Translations under genes and position numbers: made by a program
Part shown: piece after piece, positions 28,543 to 37,173 of the stretch
Position numbering within the stretch: the first letter of the stretch is position 1
How the letters are laid out: the number at the start of each line of letters is the position of its first letter
Notes under the pieces: generated by a model
What the model saw: only the letters and a program-made list of their open reading frames with translations
The model's database searches: none
What the model was told of the DNA's origin: nothing
Origin: JAZKFT01 sp963845495
GTDB lineage: Bacteria > Bacteroidota > Bacteroidia > Chitinophagales > Chitinophagaceae
Direction of reading: 5' to 3'
Assembly (NCBI GenBank): GCA_963845495.1
Contig: CAWJTH010000048.1
Span: forward strand, 1-64,000
Length of the DNA: 64,000 nucleotides

Positions 28543-28557
28543 ATTTTTATTTTTAGT

Positions 28558-29250
28558 TTAACTACCTTTTGGCCAATCGAATCTTTCGCATGTAACGGAG
28601 TTATCTTGTGGTTTACAGCCTTTTTCAACACAATCTACTTGCCTTGGAAAAGCCGGGTTATGTGGGTTGTTCAGCTTGGACACATCTAATTTGCATACAT
28701 CTGTTAAAGCACCGTCTTCGCATGCCTGCACCTTTTGGTTTAGGGGAAATTCCATACTTCCAAACAAATCTTTTGCCGCCAGCGGACTTAATTCCAATTC
28801 ATGGTCAGCCGTGGCAGTGGTTGAATCGGTACAACCAATCCTTATTTCTTTTCCATTGAATTTTACTTTGAACGTTTTCATGAACATAGAACCTTTACAA
28901 GACGCCACACCATTTAACGATAAATGATTTCTGGCAAAACTTTCAACAAACGGCGGCCATTTATTGCAACAACTGCTTTTCCCAAATTCACCATGTTCAT
29001 CGGTAAACGGCGTTTCACTATCTACAAAACCAACCCTTGAACAAGCCGTATCGCAACCCCAGCGTTGGGTTTTTACGGTATGGCAATTGGGTTCTTTTTC
29101 TTTTTTGTGTACCGGCGCATCAACGTGCGTAGTGGTTTCAGCTGCGGTGCCACTTGCCGTTGATTCCGTAACCACTCTTTGAATACCGATATGCTCTTTT
29201 TGTTGGATAAAAGGCAGCATCGGTTTGCGTTGGGTCTTCTTCGGCTGCAC
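28558..29250 (-). CDS. Cys-rich C-terminal part of a frameshifted cargo candidate
   Basis: The frame begins within the end of the preceding ORF. Its first credible residues (KTQRKPMLPFIQQKEHIGIQ) complete a leader that starts in 29138-29566. The rest is a Cys-rich domain (VKTQRWGCDTACSRVG, GKSSCCNKWPPFVES, VDCVEKGCKPQDNSVTCERF) with about eleven cysteines, and no HExxH anywhere. A disulfide- or metal-stabilised effector domain is plausible. The ATG at 29250 lies in the overlap and is probably not the natural start. Confidence 0.6.
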   Translation of the reverse strand: MQPKKTQRKPMLPFIQQKEHIGIQRVVTESTASGTAAETTTHVDAPVHKKEKEPNCHTVKTQRWGCDTACSRVGFVDSETPFTDEHGEFGKSSCCNKWPPFVESFARNHLSLNGVASCKGSMFMKTFKVKFNGKEIRIGCTDSTTATADHELELSPLAAKDLFGSMEFPLNQKVQACEDGALTDVCKLDVSKLNNPHNPAFPRQVDCVEKGCKPQDNSVTCERFDWPKGS

Positions 29251-29566
29251 AATGGCTGCATTTGCGTTGAATAAAGCTGGCCAACGGTTTTAATTGTGCC
29301 TTTTTATCTTCCTCCTTGCAGTGTTGGCATTTGCGTTGGATGAAATTTGTGGCCGGCATGCGCATAATATTATCGGCCATGTCATCAGCTTCATGTTCCA
29401 GCGGGTCATCTTCTCCACCAACGGCTAGCTTACGTTGGATAGGCAAACGCTGCAAGGGTTCTTTAAAAAATCGACTATCCAACGGCCTCCAAACAGGCAC
29501 GGTTTCACTTGCCGCAGCTATAGGCGTGGTTTGTTCTTGCGTTGATATGGATGCTTGTTGTGCCAT
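29138..29566 (-). CDS. leader part of a frameshifted cargo candidate
   Basis: ATG 29566. It contains RLPIQRKLAVGGEDDPLEHE and MADNIMRMP, as in the other cargo genes, and two knuckles (RKCQHCKEEDKKAQLKP, RKCSHCAAEED). After about residue 110 it turns into out-of-frame sequence (YPTKRAYRYSKSGYGINGK). Joining it to 28558-29250 with a shift near 29240 gives one protein of about 330 residues that has the leader but skips the DUF4157 core. It is the only array member without LLAHELTH. Confidence 0.6.
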   Translation of the reverse strand: MAQQASISTQEQTTPIAAASETVPVWRPLDSRFFKEPLQRLPIQRKLAVGGEDDPLEHEADDMADNIMRMPATNFIQRKCQHCKEEDKKAQLKPLASFIQRKCSHCAAEEDPTQTDAAFYPTKRAYRYSKSGYGINGKWHRS

Positions 29567-29639
29567 AAACTCACCCCCGGTCCCTCTTCACAAGTGGCGA
29601 AGGGTGCCTCTCGGCGGTTTTTGATTTATTTATTTAAAG

Positions 29640-29812
29640 TTTCCGTTAGTTTCTTTTTAGCTATCCTTTGTCTTATACCTTCTTATTTTCTTGCCTTCTT
29701 GTTCCTAGTTTTCTTGCCTTCTTACCTTCTTGTTCCTTGTCTTCTTGTTCCTTGCCTTCTTGTCTTCTTACCTTCTTACCACTTGCCTTTCACCACTCGC
29801 CACTTTCTAAAA
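29640..29812. repeat. pyrimidine-rich tandem repeat between cargo genes
   Basis: One strand is almost only C and T, built on degenerate repeats of CTTCTTGTTCCTTG and CTTGCCTTCTTACC. It fills the whole gap between two cargo genes. Just before it, at 29570-29605, a phrase with CACAAGTGGCGAAGGGTGC also occurs (as CACAAGTGGCGAGGGGTGC) at 38289-38307, upstream of a baseplate gene. Confidence 0.5.
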
Positions 29813-31444
29813 CATTCCTTGTTGAGCTTGGTTCTTCATCTTAACATAATCTGCCGAAAAAGCCGACGGCGGCATACCATACAACACCTGCAAATAATAA
29901 TTCCTTAAAATATCGGGTTGCTGTTCACGGTTAAAATCTTTCAAATCTTTACTAGCTAAATCTGTCTCGTTATAATCGTACCCTTCTTTTGTTGATTGTG
30001 CATGAATGGCTTCCCCCATGTATTGCAAACCAACCGTGGTATATTGTGCCACGTGACCCATTTCGTGAATGAGCCAAGCCATGTCGCTGCTACCGGCCGT
30101 GGCGTTTATTTTTTTGTTGAAATTAATGGTATGCGCCGTGGTTACGCCCATACCGCTAGATTTTTTGGCGGCTGCGCCGATAACAGAAATCAACGAATGT
30201 TCGTCGATGCGCACCTGCCAATAATTGATAACACCGCCATATACTTTTTGCGCTTCTTTTCTCTCGGTTTCGGTTAAAGAGCGGGTATTTGCTTTAATAA
30301 TATTGGTGACCAATGTCCAAAATTCGCCAAAGCCAACCACATCGAGCACTTTTGCCAAAAAGCGCCCAACCCAAGCGCCGCCGCCTTTTGCAGCCCTGCC
30401 CAGCCAGTGCAGCAAGCCCTCGTCGCCTTTAATTACCTGCACCACATCGGCTATCCAAAGAGCGGCATCTTTAACACCTTCTACCAAATGTTTTACCAAT
30501 CGCCAAAGCCGGGTTGGCATCCAAGTTATGAAATCGGCTACCCAAGCACCGGCATCTTTAATTACATCCCAAGCCTTTGTACCAACAGTTTTTATGCCAC
30601 CCCAAACGGCGCTGGCACCAGCTTTAATGCCGCTCCATGCTGCACTTGCGCCTTTTTTTATTCCACCCCAAACAGTACTTGCAGCAGATTTTATTCCGCT
30701 CCACAAATCACCAAAAAAGCTGCGTTGCACTTTTTCGCCTTGCGTAGGCGTAGCTTTTTTAGGTTGAACAATTGAACCGGTTTGCTGAATGGTGTGCGTT
30801 AGTTCGTGTGCTAACAAATGCTTACCGCTATTGGATTCGGGCGCAAATTTTCCTTGGTTAAAGTACACATCGCTACCAACGGTAAAAGCCTGCGCATTTA
30901 AATCACGAGACATTTGCACGGCATAATCACCCGTGTGGATGCGTACATTTGAAAAATCAGTGCCAAAGCGGCTTTCCATAAAACTTTTGGTTACCCCGCT
31001 CATTTGGTTACCATTGCCACGGGTAGTATTTATTTGGTTGGTGATGGCATCGTTCGCCGTACCACCTTCGCCTTTTTCTTTTTTCTGTATGAATGAAACC
31101 AGCGGCTTGCGTTGCACATGTTCGGGCTCATCAGCCACAGGTTGAGTAGCCACCGGCGCTTCGTTCTTTTCTGTGGATCCGCTTTGTTCCTTTTCCTCGC
31201 CTTCGCCTTCTTCCTTGGTATCGTCATATTCCCGTTGGATGAAAATTTCTTTTCGCTGAACAATGTTTTGCGGCGCAATCGGCATTCGCATAACGGTATC
31301 TGCCATGGCATCAGCCTCGTGTTCCATCGGGTCGTTTACAGCACCAACGGTTAATTTTTTTTGTACGGAAATATGATTGGCCGCAAAAGAACCAGCAGCA
31401 GTTGTTGCTGTTTGATTATCTTTTTTATTTAGTTGACCTTTCAT
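29807..31444 (-). CDS. eCIS cargo candidate: DUF4157 protein with WGGIK repeats and a second HExxH
   Basis: 545 residues, first cargo gene after the ATPase. The leader has QKKLTVGAVNDPMEHEADAM. An acidic stretch (KEEGEGEEKEQSGSTEKNEA) replaces the knuckle, followed by QRKPLVSFIQKKEKGEG. The core has FGTDFSNVRIHTGDYAVQM and LLAHELTHTIQQ near residue 210. Residues about 245-300 are a tandem repeat of the unit W(S/G)GIKxGASA, an amphipathic helix with regularly spaced Trp. The C-terminal domain has SSDMAWLIHEMGHVAQYTTV, another HExxH, and YMGEAIHAQSTKEGYDY. The Trp repeat suggests membrane interaction and the second motif a metalloenzyme-like tip; both are inferences. Confidence 0.75.
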   Translation of the reverse strand: MKGQLNKKDNQTATTAAGSFAANHISVQKKLTVGAVNDPMEHEADAMADTVMRMPIAPQNIVQRKEIFIQREYDDTKEEGEGEEKEQSGSTEKNEAPVATQPVADEPEHVQRKPLVSFIQKKEKGEGGTANDAITNQINTTRGNGNQMSGVTKSFMESRFGTDFSNVRIHTGDYAVQMSRDLNAQAFTVGSDVYFNQGKFAPESNSGKHLLAHELTHTIQQTGSIVQPKKATPTQGEKVQRSFFGDLWSGIKSAASTVWGGIKKGASAAWSGIKAGASAVWGGIKTVGTKAWDVIKDAGAWVADFITWMPTRLWRLVKHLVEGVKDAALWIADVVQVIKGDEGLLHWLGRAAKGGGAWVGRFLAKVLDVVGFGEFWTLVTNIIKANTRSLTETERKEAQKVYGGVINYWQVRIDEHSLISVIGAAAKKSSGMGVTTAHTINFNKKINATAGSSDMAWLIHEMGHVAQYTTVGLQYMGEAIHAQSTKEGYDYNETDLASKDLKDFNREQQPDILRNYYLQVLYGMPPSAFSADYVKMKNQAQQGMF

Positions 31445-31452
31445 TCTAAAAA

Positions 31453-31546
31453 TAATTACGAATTAATAATTACGAATTACGGATTATCAAAAAGAATTAA
31501 TAATTATAAATCTAGGCTTTGTAATTCGTAATTATTAATTCGTAAT
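31453..31546. repeat. 27-bp perfect inverted repeat upstream of the first cargo gene
   Basis: Arms at 31453-31479 and 31520-31546 are exact reverse complements built from AATTACGAATTAATAATTAC. They fill the 106-bp gap between the ATPase and the first cargo gene, so any transcript crossing from structural genes to cargo must carry this hairpin. It lacks a following T-run of terminator length on the minus strand. Confidence 0.7.
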
Positions 31547-31550
31547 TGTT

Positions 31551-32963
31551 TTACACCGTTTTACCTTCTTTTTTTAATTCCCGTTTAATGCCATATAAAA
31601 TATCATCAATCGCAATTTCATTTCCTTGTTTATGTAATGCCATTAAAGAAGCATATTGCGCCACGTTCATAATGGAACCGCCAGATAAATCGTATTGCTT
31701 TGCAACCCGCTCCAGTGCTGCGTTTGGCGGCAATATGCAATTTTCGCTAAACGCATTTTGCCAAATTTTTAACCGCTCTTTTGCCTGTGGGCTAGGAAAG
31801 AAAACAATAGATTGTAAACGACGGGTAAATGCTTCATCCACATTATTGCGCATATTAGATGCCAATATTACCAACCCGGGATAGGCTTCTAATCGTTGCA
31901 ATAAATAAGCAATTTCTTGGTTGGCATATTTATCATGCGCATCGCTGATGCTTGTTCTTTTTCCAAATAAAGAATCGGCTTCGTCAAAAAATAAAATCCA
32001 GTTTTTTGTTTCTGCTTTTTTAAATACTTTTTCTAAATTCTTTTCTGTTTCTCCAATATATTTTGATACCACCATCGATAAATCAATTCGATATACATCC
32101 AAATTATATAATTTACCTAGCAGGGCTGCGGTCATAGTTTTGCCAGTGCCGGGCGGGCCGTGAAAAAGTGCTTTGTAACCTGGCTTTATTTTTTTTATCA
32201 TGCCCCAATCTTGTAATAATTCGTTGCCATGCTGCAACCAAATATGGATGTCGCCCAATTGCTGGCTGGTGTAGTCGTCTAGCACTAAATCGGTCCAATT
32301 TAGATTGGTAATTAATTGTTTGGCAGGAAAATCAATGCTGAATCTCGGCTTGCGTAAAATGCCAGTTGTAAAATAATCAACATATTCTTCTGAGATACCG
32401 ATGGCATTACTGGTAGCTGGCTCAAAGCTTTGCTGCTGCTCGATTTGGAGAATATTATGGGCTGAAAAAAAATGATCGGGAGCAAATAAATAATGTAAGC
32501 GAAAGCGGTGTTCTAGATCGTTGGCCGCCAATAAGAAGTAAGCGGTTTCAATGGTTGGGATAAAGCCGCTGTGGCGGTTGCCTTTAATGCCACCAAACTC
32601 TGTATGCCCCCGGGAAGTGGATTGATTGGCGGAGAAAAACATGTCTAATAAATGCGGTTGTACTTGCGGAACCAACGCTAGCATCAGTAATAATCTTTCA
32701 TCAATGCCCAATTGATAATATTTTACAAAATCGGCATAAACAGAATGGTCGTTGACAAGGTTTGGCGGAGTGGGTATTTGGTAAATAGTTGTATTGTAAT
32801 TTATTTTTTCTTCTCCATTATTTGTTGGATAAAAGTAATGTTGCAAACGGCCTTGCACAGTTTGTACAAACCATGTAATTTCCGCCGAAAGCGTAGCCGC
32901 ATTTTGCGCAGTTAAACTTTGGGTTTGACTATTATTGATTAATATATTTTGATCGTTTTGCAT
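31551..32963 (-). CDS. AAA+ ATPase of the eCIS (Afp15/Pvc15-like)
   Basis: 470 residues. The N-terminal half is specific to eCIS ATPases. A C-terminal AAA+ module carries Walker A FHGPPGTGKTMTAALLG (about 267), Walker B WILFFDEADSLFGKR (about 320) and sensor/arginine-finger segments VILASNMRNNVDEAFTRRL. In Afp and PVC the equivalent ATPase is needed for particle assembly or cargo loading, possibly by remodelling client proteins. It is the last structural gene before the cargo array, as in other eCIS loci. Confidence 0.85.
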   Translation of the reverse strand: MQNDQNILINNSQTQSLTAQNAATLSAEITWFVQTVQGRLQHYFYPTNNGEEKINYNTTIYQIPTPPNLVNDHSVYADFVKYYQLGIDERLLLMLALVPQVQPHLLDMFFSANQSTSRGHTEFGGIKGNRHSGFIPTIETAYFLLAANDLEHRFRLHYLFAPDHFFSAHNILQIEQQQSFEPATSNAIGISEEYVDYFTTGILRKPRFSIDFPAKQLITNLNWTDLVLDDYTSQQLGDIHIWLQHGNELLQDWGMIKKIKPGYKALFHGPPGTGKTMTAALLGKLYNLDVYRIDLSMVVSKYIGETEKNLEKVFKKAETKNWILFFDEADSLFGKRTSISDAHDKYANQEIAYLLQRLEAYPGLVILASNMRNNVDEAFTRRLQSIVFFPSPQAKERLKIWQNAFSENCILPPNAALERVAKQYDLSGGSIMNVAQYASLMALHKQGNEIAIDDILYGIKRELKKEGKTV

Positions 32964-33003
32964 TTACTTGTTTTAATTAACCAAATACAGAAAATAACTG
33001 GAT

Positions 33004-33150
33004 AATTTTCTTGCAGGGTGGCCACAAGGGACATTCCTACGATATTATTTTCTTATTTATTATTTTTTTTTCATTTCTTGCAGGCGGCCACAAGGGCCGC
33101 CCCTACGGCATTATTTTCTTATTTCTTATTTTTTATTTCTTATTTTTATA
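33004..33150. repeat. two direct copies of an intergenic repeat
   Basis: Two copies of about 45 bp, at 33013 and 33080, share GCAGG-GGCCACAAGGG, CCTACG and ATTATTTTCTTATTT. The second has a GC hairpin (GGCGGCCACAAGGGCCGCC). A related stub (GCAGGGCCGCCACTACGG) lies at 38416. It looks like a dispersed intergenic repeat of this genome. Confidence 0.5.
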
Positions 33151-33157
33151 TTTCCCT

Positions 33158-34555
33158 CTACCATTCCACGTTTATTATTTTATTTAACCACGGTAAAAAA
33201 ATGGTATTAAATCCCCATGGAATTTTTTCTAACAATACATCCAATGTTTTATATTCTATTTGTAACAACCAACTGCTTTCGCGTGGTTTTAAAACGCCTT
33301 CCCTTTGTAAAAATGTTTGCCTGAAACCTTGTACAGATGTGGCTTTCAGCACTTCCCAATGTTCAATAGCCGATGTTATTAATGCCAAGCATTCATCTAT
33401 TTCCTCCTGTATCAATTCTATTTTTGTTGGGATAGGAAATGCAATTGGTAGTCCACAAATTATCTTTTCCAGCACTAGATTATATTCAGGTGCTTCCATT
33501 AAGCCGGTACTAATAAAATACAATAAATGCACCGCTTTTATTTGTGCCTCCTTCGATATCCACTTACCATTTTCAAATAGTTTTAAATTGGTAAAAAATG
33601 GTTTATAAAATGGTGACAATAAAACAATACCAGCTTGTTGTACCAAATACTTTTCTATTTCAATTGCATCATCATTTTGTTTTTTGCTAATTATTTCAAC
33701 CAAATTATTTTCAATTATTTTAGTCGATTTAATTGTTTCTATCGATTCATTTTTTACAATTATCTTTTTATTTAATTCAACAATAATATCATTATAAATT
33801 GGTAGTTCTTTATTAATTATTTCATTTAAATTATTTAATAAAACTGTCGCAAGCAATGATTCATTCAAAGGCTCAGAAAAAAATACAACACCGAATTTTA
33901 ATATCAATTCATTAATATTTTCCCGTTTTGTTTGTATATCGATTATTTGATTACCATCCACCATTTGAATAATGGACTGCAAAACATTCAATATTAATTG
34001 TTGCGCTGCTAATAATACTTCAACATTTTTAATGATGGTATTTTTCGCGACCGCATTTAATTGCATGGCAATGCGTTGCCACACAATTTCATTTTTTTGT
34101 TGTTGAATAATAAATGATTTAGCGGCATCAGGTTGCTGTAACAACATATTTTGAACCGCATCATTTATATCAAAATCATTTCTATTTATCCACCAAGGCA
34201 ATATCCCATTTAATAAAAAATACCTCACTGCATCAGCGAGGGATTTCATTTGCGTATCTTTTTTTTCCGCAAGCGGAATTTTATTTATTTTATCGAGCAA
34301 TATTTTTTCAAACTGTTTGGCAAATGCAACTTTAAAGTTTTTATCGAACGCCTTATTGTCAAAATCGCCTACATCAATTTCTAATTGATCAATGCGCAGC
34401 CATTCGTTTTCAGCACTATATTTTGTGCAGATGTAGCCTATTACCTCAATCATTTCATTTTGCATATTTTGGGCAAAATGATGCCGAACGTTAAATGCCA
34501 TGCCCTCGTCAGGGCATTGCATTTCAACTTTTAGGCTGTTGATGAGGTGGTTCAT
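33158..34555 (-). CDS. contractile injection system tape-measure-like protein (Afp14-like)
   Basis: 465 residues from ATG 34555, preferred over the upstream ATG at 34606 because MNHLINSLKVEMQCPDEGMA is the natural start. The N-terminal region (FAQNMQNEMIEVIGYICTKY, LRIDQLEIDVGDFDNKAF) matches the pattern of CIS tape-measure proteins, and a second copy of the WW-containing motif (FLLNGILPWWINRNDFDIND) follows. The rest is helical and Ile/Asn-rich. The tape measure sets tube length in contractile injection systems. The gene sits between baseplate and ATPase genes, the expected place for afp14. Confidence 0.7.
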   Translation of the reverse strand: MNHLINSLKVEMQCPDEGMAFNVRHHFAQNMQNEMIEVIGYICTKYSAENEWLRIDQLEIDVGDFDNKAFDKNFKVAFAKQFEKILLDKINKIPLAEKKDTQMKSLADAVRYFLLNGILPWWINRNDFDINDAVQNMLLQQPDAAKSFIIQQQKNEIVWQRIAMQLNAVAKNTIIKNVEVLLAAQQLILNVLQSIIQMVDGNQIIDIQTKRENINELILKFGVVFFSEPLNESLLATVLLNNLNEIINKELPIYNDIIVELNKKIIVKNESIETIKSTKIIENNLVEIISKKQNDDAIEIEKYLVQQAGIVLLSPFYKPFFTNLKLFENGKWISKEAQIKAVHLLYFISTGLMEAPEYNLVLEKIICGLPIAFPIPTKIELIQEEIDECLALITSAIEHWEVLKATSVQGFRQTFLQREGVLKPRESSWLLQIEYKTLDVLLEKIPWGFNTIFLPWLNKIINVEW

Positions 34556-34573
34556 AATTTGGTTTTTCTTGCT

Positions 34574-34749
34574 AGTAATTAGGTAAATAGGTAATTGGGT
34601 TATCATCCTGAGCTTGTCTAAGGCTTTTAGGCACTCTTTTAGCTTTTTAGATTGTGAGTTAGATTGTCAGCTCTGGCTTCGACAAGCTCAGCCTGACTCC
34701 CAAATTTTCCTTCTCTTCAACATCATAATTACCTATTTACTTAATTACT
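34574..34749. repeat. nested palindrome with REP-like core
   Basis: Outer arms at 34574-34596 and 34727-34749 (AGTAATTAGGTAAATAGG and its near complement) enclose inner arms TCATCCTGAGCTTGTCTAAG (34603) and CTTCGACAAGCTCAGCCTGA (34678). The inner unit recurs at 43128, 43838 and 51085. It fills the gap between the tape-measure and baseplate genes. Confidence 0.65.
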
Positions 34750-34776
34750 TAATTACTATTTTTTGAAATTTAATTC

Positions 34777-37173
34777 TTACGTCGGTTGTTTCCCGCAATC
34801 ATCATCACATTCGCCACAAGGCACAACTGTGTTAATGAAATCTACAATAGGATTGGTTTTTTCGTAGCTCGGTACTTCGGTGTGTGCCATTTCCAATAGC
34901 CAATTAATGTAGGCCGTTTCAAAGCGTTGCATCTCCGCAATGCCGATCCATACTACATTTACGTGAACATGCGCCGGTGCTTCTTGCTGAATTGTTTTTT
35001 CCACCAAATACCTAAAATTGGTATCGCGGAAACGTTTTGGCCAGCATGGCAAATAAGCGGTGGCTCGGAAAGAATAAGCGTCTTCGCTGTTGTCGCAAGG
35101 GTCCGCAGCGCAATACAAATCCAATTGAAAACCAAAATATTGCATCAACGCGGCAATGTCCAAATCAATATCGGTTTGGCCGGGTTCGCCTTTTTTTAGG
35201 TAAATAAATGCGCTTTGCGCCAGTACCACATTTTTATCGCCGTGAATGATGAAACTGTATTTTAAGTCAGCAGGATCGTCGGCTTGATTAGAAACGATTT
35301 CATAATTAATGCGTTCAGTGCCAAATTCATTCAATGCCTGAATCCGCATTGTTAATAATTCGTAGCGACGGAATTTTAATGGCAGCGATTTTGTCGGATC
35401 GGGATCAGCTTGTTGAAACAATAAACTTTCGGTACTGTTTTCTTTAAAATATTCCAATATCCAAGGCATTTGATCGTAGCATTTTGCTGCTGGAATGCGG
35501 CGGATCTTTTTCTGGAAAGTAGGCGTGTCGGTATTCTCGCCTAAACCAATGCCGAGATCACAAAAATCCAAGCAAATATTTAGCAATGAAACGGTTTCGG
35601 GATTATTAGCCTCATCCAAAATACTATCTAATTTGGGGCGCAATAAAATGTGTTCCACCAAATGCATGCCTTCATTTTGGTTGATATGTGCCATTGCCTT
35701 TTGCAATTTTTTATAGATAGCATCGCGTTTGGGCTTGTCATCAAAAATATCGCTAGAAGCCAGTAGCACGGCGGTGTCTGGGTCGGGGCCATCATAAATT
35801 TCGAACCAAAAATTGCCTATTAAACCAGCCGATTTTCTGCTGCGTTGTTTTAATTCGTCGTGGAACTGGATATGTGTTCTTTCATCGGCATTTGCCAAAA
35901 TATCCATCATCAATTCTTCGGTGCAGCAGCCATCTTTTACTTCAACACTGGTAATTAAAATAGTGTTTTTATCATCAGGATCGTGCATGGTGATGGTGTT
36001 CAACAAATTGCCGTTTTTGTCTTTTTTCTGCACAGGCAGTTTGGTAATGGGGTCGGTTTCCATTAAGGGATCACTGGCAAAATAAGTGATGGCCAAAAAC
36101 GAGCGGTTGGCATTTCCAAAGCCCAGCAAACGTGCCACCCTGCGCTCGGTGCCAGAAACATTTGGCGTTTCCCAAGTTTGTAATTGACTATAATCGTATC
36201 CCTTTCCACGATTGGTGCTTATTTTATAATATTCACCGTTTTTTAGCATGTTTATTTTATCATGAATCAGGCGTTCGTCTACCATATTAGGCGTTAACCA
36301 ACGACTTAAATTGTCGTATTCGCTGGTGTCTTCACTAAAACGAGCCAGTAAATGGTTCAAAAAATGCTCCCGATTATTATAAAACTGTTTAGGCGTTTCA
36401 ACCAAATTTTGCAGCACATGCGTAAAGTTGGCCAAAATTTGTTTCCATTTATCGGCACCCAAACCTTGGTGGTCGATGATGAGCGACTGTAGGTCTTGGA
36501 TTTCGGTCAACGGCCGTGTGAAAATAGTATGCTTCACTTTTTCATCGAACGAAAATAAATCACGTAAATGATCGAGCTGCACCAAATAATCTGCCATTAA
36601 TTGTTCAAAAAACAATAGATAACCTTTTAATTGTAACGCTTGTATTTTGCGTTTTTCATCAGCATTACCGGGCAATCCGGCACGTTCGCTTATGCCGTAA
36701 TCCATTGGTAACGATTCTATTACGGGATAATAATCTTGCAAATCCATGTATTCGCCGGTTGGTACGGGAAAATCAATATCGTGCCCAACCAGCTTGTATT
36801 TCTGTTCTGCGGTTTTCAAATCCTTAAATAATTTCAACATCCGGTCGGGCCTGCGGTCGGTTGTTTTGCCAGTATAATAGGTTACAAAATCACGGTCTTT
36901 GCAACATAAAATAACCGATTGTGTTGGCTGTACCCTAGCAATTTTACGCTCTGCTTGCAGACTATCTACCCATTGGTTAAAATATTTTTTACCGTTGTTT
37001 TGATCGTTGATATTGAAAGGCAAATGCAAATAAGTGATGGCTTTTATGCCGGGAATATCAGCAATTTGGTTGATGAGATCAGACAAATGGATGTCGCGGA
37101 ACAAAGCAGTTTTATCTAAATCAGCTTGGTCGATGAAACCCGTGGTGCAAAGCTGGGCCGTCAAAAATTTCAT
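34777..37173 (-). CDS. large baseplate protein (Afp12-like), C-terminal part
   Basis: 798 residues. The opening (TTGFIDQADLDKTALFRDIH, LSDLINQIADIPGIKAITYL) is internal baseplate sequence rather than a natural N-terminus. The ATG at 37173 lies inside the previous gene's end in another frame. Later segments include KGYLLFFEQLMADYLVQLDH, LVEHILLRPKLDS and WLLEMAHTEVPS, typical of Afp12/Pvc12-type proteins that form the outer baseplate arms. It ends in a Cys-rich tail (VPCGECDDDCGKQPT). One frameshift near 37150 would join it to 37121-38251 as a protein of about 1160 residues. Confidence 0.75.
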   Translation of the reverse strand: MKFLTAQLCTTGFIDQADLDKTALFRDIHLSDLINQIADIPGIKAITYLHLPFNINDQNNGKKYFNQWVDSLQAERKIARVQPTQSVILCCKDRDFVTYYTGKTTDRRPDRMLKLFKDLKTAEQKYKLVGHDIDFPVPTGEYMDLQDYYPVIESLPMDYGISERAGLPGNADEKRKIQALQLKGYLLFFEQLMADYLVQLDHLRDLFSFDEKVKHTIFTRPLTEIQDLQSLIIDHQGLGADKWKQILANFTHVLQNLVETPKQFYNNREHFLNHLLARFSEDTSEYDNLSRWLTPNMVDERLIHDKINMLKNGEYYKISTNRGKGYDYSQLQTWETPNVSGTERRVARLLGFGNANRSFLAITYFASDPLMETDPITKLPVQKKDKNGNLLNTITMHDPDDKNTILITSVEVKDGCCTEELMMDILANADERTHIQFHDELKQRSRKSAGLIGNFWFEIYDGPDPDTAVLLASSDIFDDKPKRDAIYKKLQKAMAHINQNEGMHLVEHILLRPKLDSILDEANNPETVSLLNICLDFCDLGIGLGENTDTPTFQKKIRRIPAAKCYDQMPWILEYFKENSTESLLFQQADPDPTKSLPLKFRRYELLTMRIQALNEFGTERINYEIVSNQADDPADLKYSFIIHGDKNVVLAQSAFIYLKKGEPGQTDIDLDIAALMQYFGFQLDLYCAADPCDNSEDAYSFRATAYLPCWPKRFRDTNFRYLVEKTIQQEAPAHVHVNVVWIGIAEMQRFETAYINWLLEMAHTEVPSYEKTNPIVDFINTVVPCGECDDDCGKQPT

